Source of the DNA: Candidatus Caenarcanales bacterium
GTDB lineage: Bacteria > Cyanobacteriota > Vampirovibrionia > Caenarcaniphilales > Caenarcanaceae
Assembly: GCA_947489925.1 (NCBI GenBank)
Contig: CANLFK010000106.1
Span: 1-7,908 of the forward strand
DNA length: 7,908 nucleotides
Direction: 5' to 3'
The notes beneath the pieces are model-generated. The model was given only the letters and a program-made list of their open reading frames with translations, ran no database searches and was not told where the DNA came from. The translations under genes were made by a program, and so were the position numbers. Below, in pieces: positions 6,212 through 7,908 of the stretch; the first letter of the stretch is position 1, and each line of letters opens with the position of its first letter.

Positions 6212-7908
6212 TACTTAAGTCTGTCAGACTGAAAAACTTTAAATGTTATGAAAATCACTCGCAAGATTTTGAATTAGGAATTACTTCTATTTGTGGAGAA
6301 AATGGTGCGGGCAAAAGTTCTTTACTGGAAGCGATTTCATGGGCTTTATTTAATTTTTTGCCTTATAGCTCAAATAGCCGCATTATAAAACATGGTAAAA
6401 AAAGTGCTGAAGTTGAATTAATTATAAAGTCTTCTTTGAATGCCAGAGAATATATGATTAAAAGGCGAACTCAGGGCTTAACTAGTGTTTATGATATGAA
6501 TTATAAGCAAGTAGTAGCCGAAGGCGTTGGAAATGTACAAGATTGGATTAAACATGAATTAGGCTTAAGACAAAGTGATAATTTGGCGGCAATTTGTAAA
6601 AATGGAATTGCTACTCCGCAGGGAAGTTTGGCTTTAGACTTTACTGAAACACCTGAAAATAGAAGAAAAATCTTTGATACTTTATTAGGTTTAGATGAGT
6701 ATAAAGTTTTAAATATTTCTTTGGCGGAAGCTTTAAAATTATTAAAAGAAGAAGTACAAGGCTTAAAAGTTGAAATGGCTCGCTTTGAGAATGTAGAAGT
6801 AGAAATTCCGAGCTTAGAAAAAGAATTAGAAACTAAACAAATTGAATTAAATAATTTAAAACCAATACTTATTAATTTGAATAATACTTTAAATAGTATA
6901 AAAACTGAATTTGATTTGGCAAAAAATACACAACAAAATTATCAAAATATAAGTAAAGAATTAGAAAAATTAAATATTGAAATCATTGATTTGACAAGTG
7001 AATTAAAAGATTTAGAAATTAAACAAAAAAGAGAATTGGACTTAAGAAATGAAGCTGAAAATTATATAAAAATAAAAGTACAAAAAAAAGAATTTGATTT
7101 ACAAAAAAAAGAATTTGATTTACAGAAAAATAAAAATATTCAATTGAGTCAATCTTTGGAACTTGAAAAAGAAAATATTATTAAAACCGAAAAAGCTTTA
7201 ACTGAATTAAAAGATTTAAAAAACGAATATGAAAATTTAAAAGATAAAGCCGAAACTTATACTAAATTATTAAAAGAAGAAAAAGTTTTAATTCAAAGAA
7301 AAAGCCAATTAAAAGCTGAATTAGAGCAAGAAGAGAGAATAAAAACTGACACTATTAAATTAAATTTGGAAAGTCAAGAAAGCGAAATTAATATAAAAAG
7401 TATTTTGGAAACTGAAAATAATATTAAACAAATTCCCGCTTTGGAAGAAGAATTAGAAAAATTAAGATTTGAATTTAATGAAGTAAATAATTTAGAAAAA
7501 CAAATAAATAAATTAATAAAACCCGAAAATCTTGATGCAAACACGCAAAGCGAAAATGAATTAAAAGAAAATTATAAACAAAGTCTGGAAAATTTAATTA
7601 AAGAAGAAAAATATCAAAGCCAACTTTTAGCTCAAGCAGAACTGAATGAAAGTTTAATTCCGAAATTAAGTGAATCTGGAATTTGTCCTTTATTACTTGA
7701 ACCTTGCTTAAATCTCAAATCTAAAGCGGAAATTGGGCAAAATTTAGTAGAAGTACAAAAAAAAGAAATTGAAACAAATTTAAATCAAACAAATAATAAA
7801 ATTAATACTTTAAAAATACAAATCGAAAGTAGCGAAAAACTAATTAATTATTTAAATACTTTTGGACAAATTCAAGAAAATATTAAAAACCGAAATAGTT
7901 TGGCTCTC
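6208..7908 (+). CDS. SbcC/Rad50-like SMC-type ATPase, N-terminal half (cut by window edge)
   Basis: The frame opens at ATG 6208 and stays open for 567 codons to the window end. The protein is the ATPase subunit type that works with an SbcD/Mre11-like nuclease on DNA ends and hairpins. It shows the N-terminal half of an ABC head: KNFKCYENH (9-17), Walker A GENGAGKSS (30-38) and EAISWALF (41-48). A VGNVQDWIKHELGL segment (107-120) and a PQGS...ENRRKIFDTLLGLDEY block (137-165) follow. Residues from about 170 to 490 are a long charged coiled coil. CPLLLEPC (Cys493 to Cys500) then sits at the expected apex as a candidate zinc hook, after which the returning coil begins. By symmetry the whole protein would be about 1000 residues, with the signature motif, Walker B and second head half beyond the window. 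SbcC/Rad50 is preferred over RecN or chromosomal SMC because of the MILKSVRLKNF start and the cysteine hook. No sbcD lies upstream; the upstream neighbour is divergent. Confidence 0.85.
   Translation, partial: MILKSVRLKNFKCYENHSQDFELGITSICGENGAGKSSLLEAISWALFNFLPYSSNSRIIKHGKKSAEVELIIKSSLNAREYMIKRRTQGLTSVYDMNYKQVVAEGVGNVQDWIKHELGLRQSDNLAAICKNGIATPQGSLALDFTETPENRRKIFDTLLGLDEYKVLNISLAEALKLLKEEVQGLKVEMARFENVEVEIPSLEKELETKQIELNNLKPILINLNNTLNSIKTEFDLAKNTQQNYQNISKELEKLNIEIIDLTSELKDLEIKQKRELDLRNEAENYIKIKVQKKEFDLQKKEFDLQKNKNIQLSQSLELEKENIIKTEKALTELKDLKNEYENLKDKAETYTKLLKEEKVLIQRKSQLKAELEQEERIKTDTIKLNLESQESEINIKSILETENNIKQIPALEEELEKLRFEFNEVNNLEKQINKLIKPENLDANTQSENELKENYKQSLENLIKEEKYQSQLLAQAELNESLIPKLSESGICPLLLEPCLNLKSKAEIGQNLVEVQKKEIETNLNQTNNKINTLKIQIESSEKLINYLNTFGQIQENIKNRNSLAL
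7081..7122 (+). repeat. Perfect 21-bp tandem duplication within the SbcC-like coiled coil
   Basis: Two exact, adjacent 21-base units (7081-7101 and 7102-7122) each encode QKKEFDL, residues 292-298 and 299-305. The unit starts with C, a run of eight A and G, then AATTTGATTTA. Since 21 bases are seven codons, a gain or loss of one unit adds or removes exactly one coiled-coil heptad without changing frame. Identity at every base, third positions included, suggests a recent slippage duplication. Confidence 0.9.

Noticed and set aside
292..7908. Possible non-standard genetic code, since no complete major gene ends in TGA
   Set aside because: Six genes are too few to judge; all read through cleanly with the standard code, and no motif needs an in-frame TGA.
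1..7908. CRISPR array, mobile element, tRNA/rRNA, toxin-antitoxin or defence system
   Set aside because: I saw no spaced direct repeats, transposase or integrase motifs, terminal inverted repeats, cloverleaf-like segments or antitoxin-type gene pairs. An SbcC-like ATPase alone is a DNA-repair protein and not evidence of a defence island.

Overview
This window is a strongly AT-rich (about 30% G+C by eye) stretch of ordinary bacterial chromosome. It carries six complete protein genes, one gene cut by each window edge, and one doubtful 30-codon ORF. The gene content (dapF, ftsW/SEDS, bioD, a histidinol-phosphatase-like PHP enzyme, an acyl-CoA ligase, an SbcC/Rad50-like ATPase) points to a peptidoglycan-making bacterium using diaminopimelate. 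Two traits hint at a relative of Cyanobacteria, such as a non-photosynthetic Melainabacteria/Vampirovibrionia-type lineage. The FtsW active-site loop reads YLPISYADFIFAI. The SbcC-like protein has a PQG...ENRRKIFD..LGLDEY block and a CPLLLEPCLNL hook, which I recall from cyanobacterial-type SbcC-like proteins. This placement is from memory and low confidence. No start codon in the window is preceded by a convincing Shine-Dalgarno sequence.

Layout from left to right. Positions 1-164 hold the N-terminus of an unrecognised Asn/Ser/Thr-rich protein on the minus strand. bioD (292-1029, +) and dapF (1045-1941, -) converge across 15 bases. dapF and ftsW (2024-3265, +) diverge from an 82-base gap. 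ftsW then converges on an acyl-CoA ligase gene (3285-4742, -). The ligase gene lies 8 bases downstream of a PHP-family histidinol-phosphatase gene (4751-5545, -), so the two probably share a transcript. A good sigma70-like promoter sits just upstream of the PHP gene. A small membrane protein resembling DUF3592 (5629-5964, -) comes next. Across a 243-base divergent gap begins an SbcC/Rad50-like gene (from 6208, +) that runs off the right edge after 567 codons.

The genes do not form one pathway. dapF (diaminopimelate for peptidoglycan) and ftsW (glycan polymerisation at division) are a plausible functional pair sharing a divergent regulatory region. bioD stands alone without other biotin genes, and the PHP/ligase pair has no obvious metabolic link. 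I see no mobile element, CRISPR array, RNA gene, toxin-antitoxin pair or defence island, and no clearly new system. The points most worth a second look are the 30-codon hydrophobic ORF joined to the SbcC-like gene by an ATGA overlap, the CX6C hook, the perfect 21-bp duplication of one coiled-coil heptad, the FtsW motif deviations and the window-wide lack of ribosome-binding sites.
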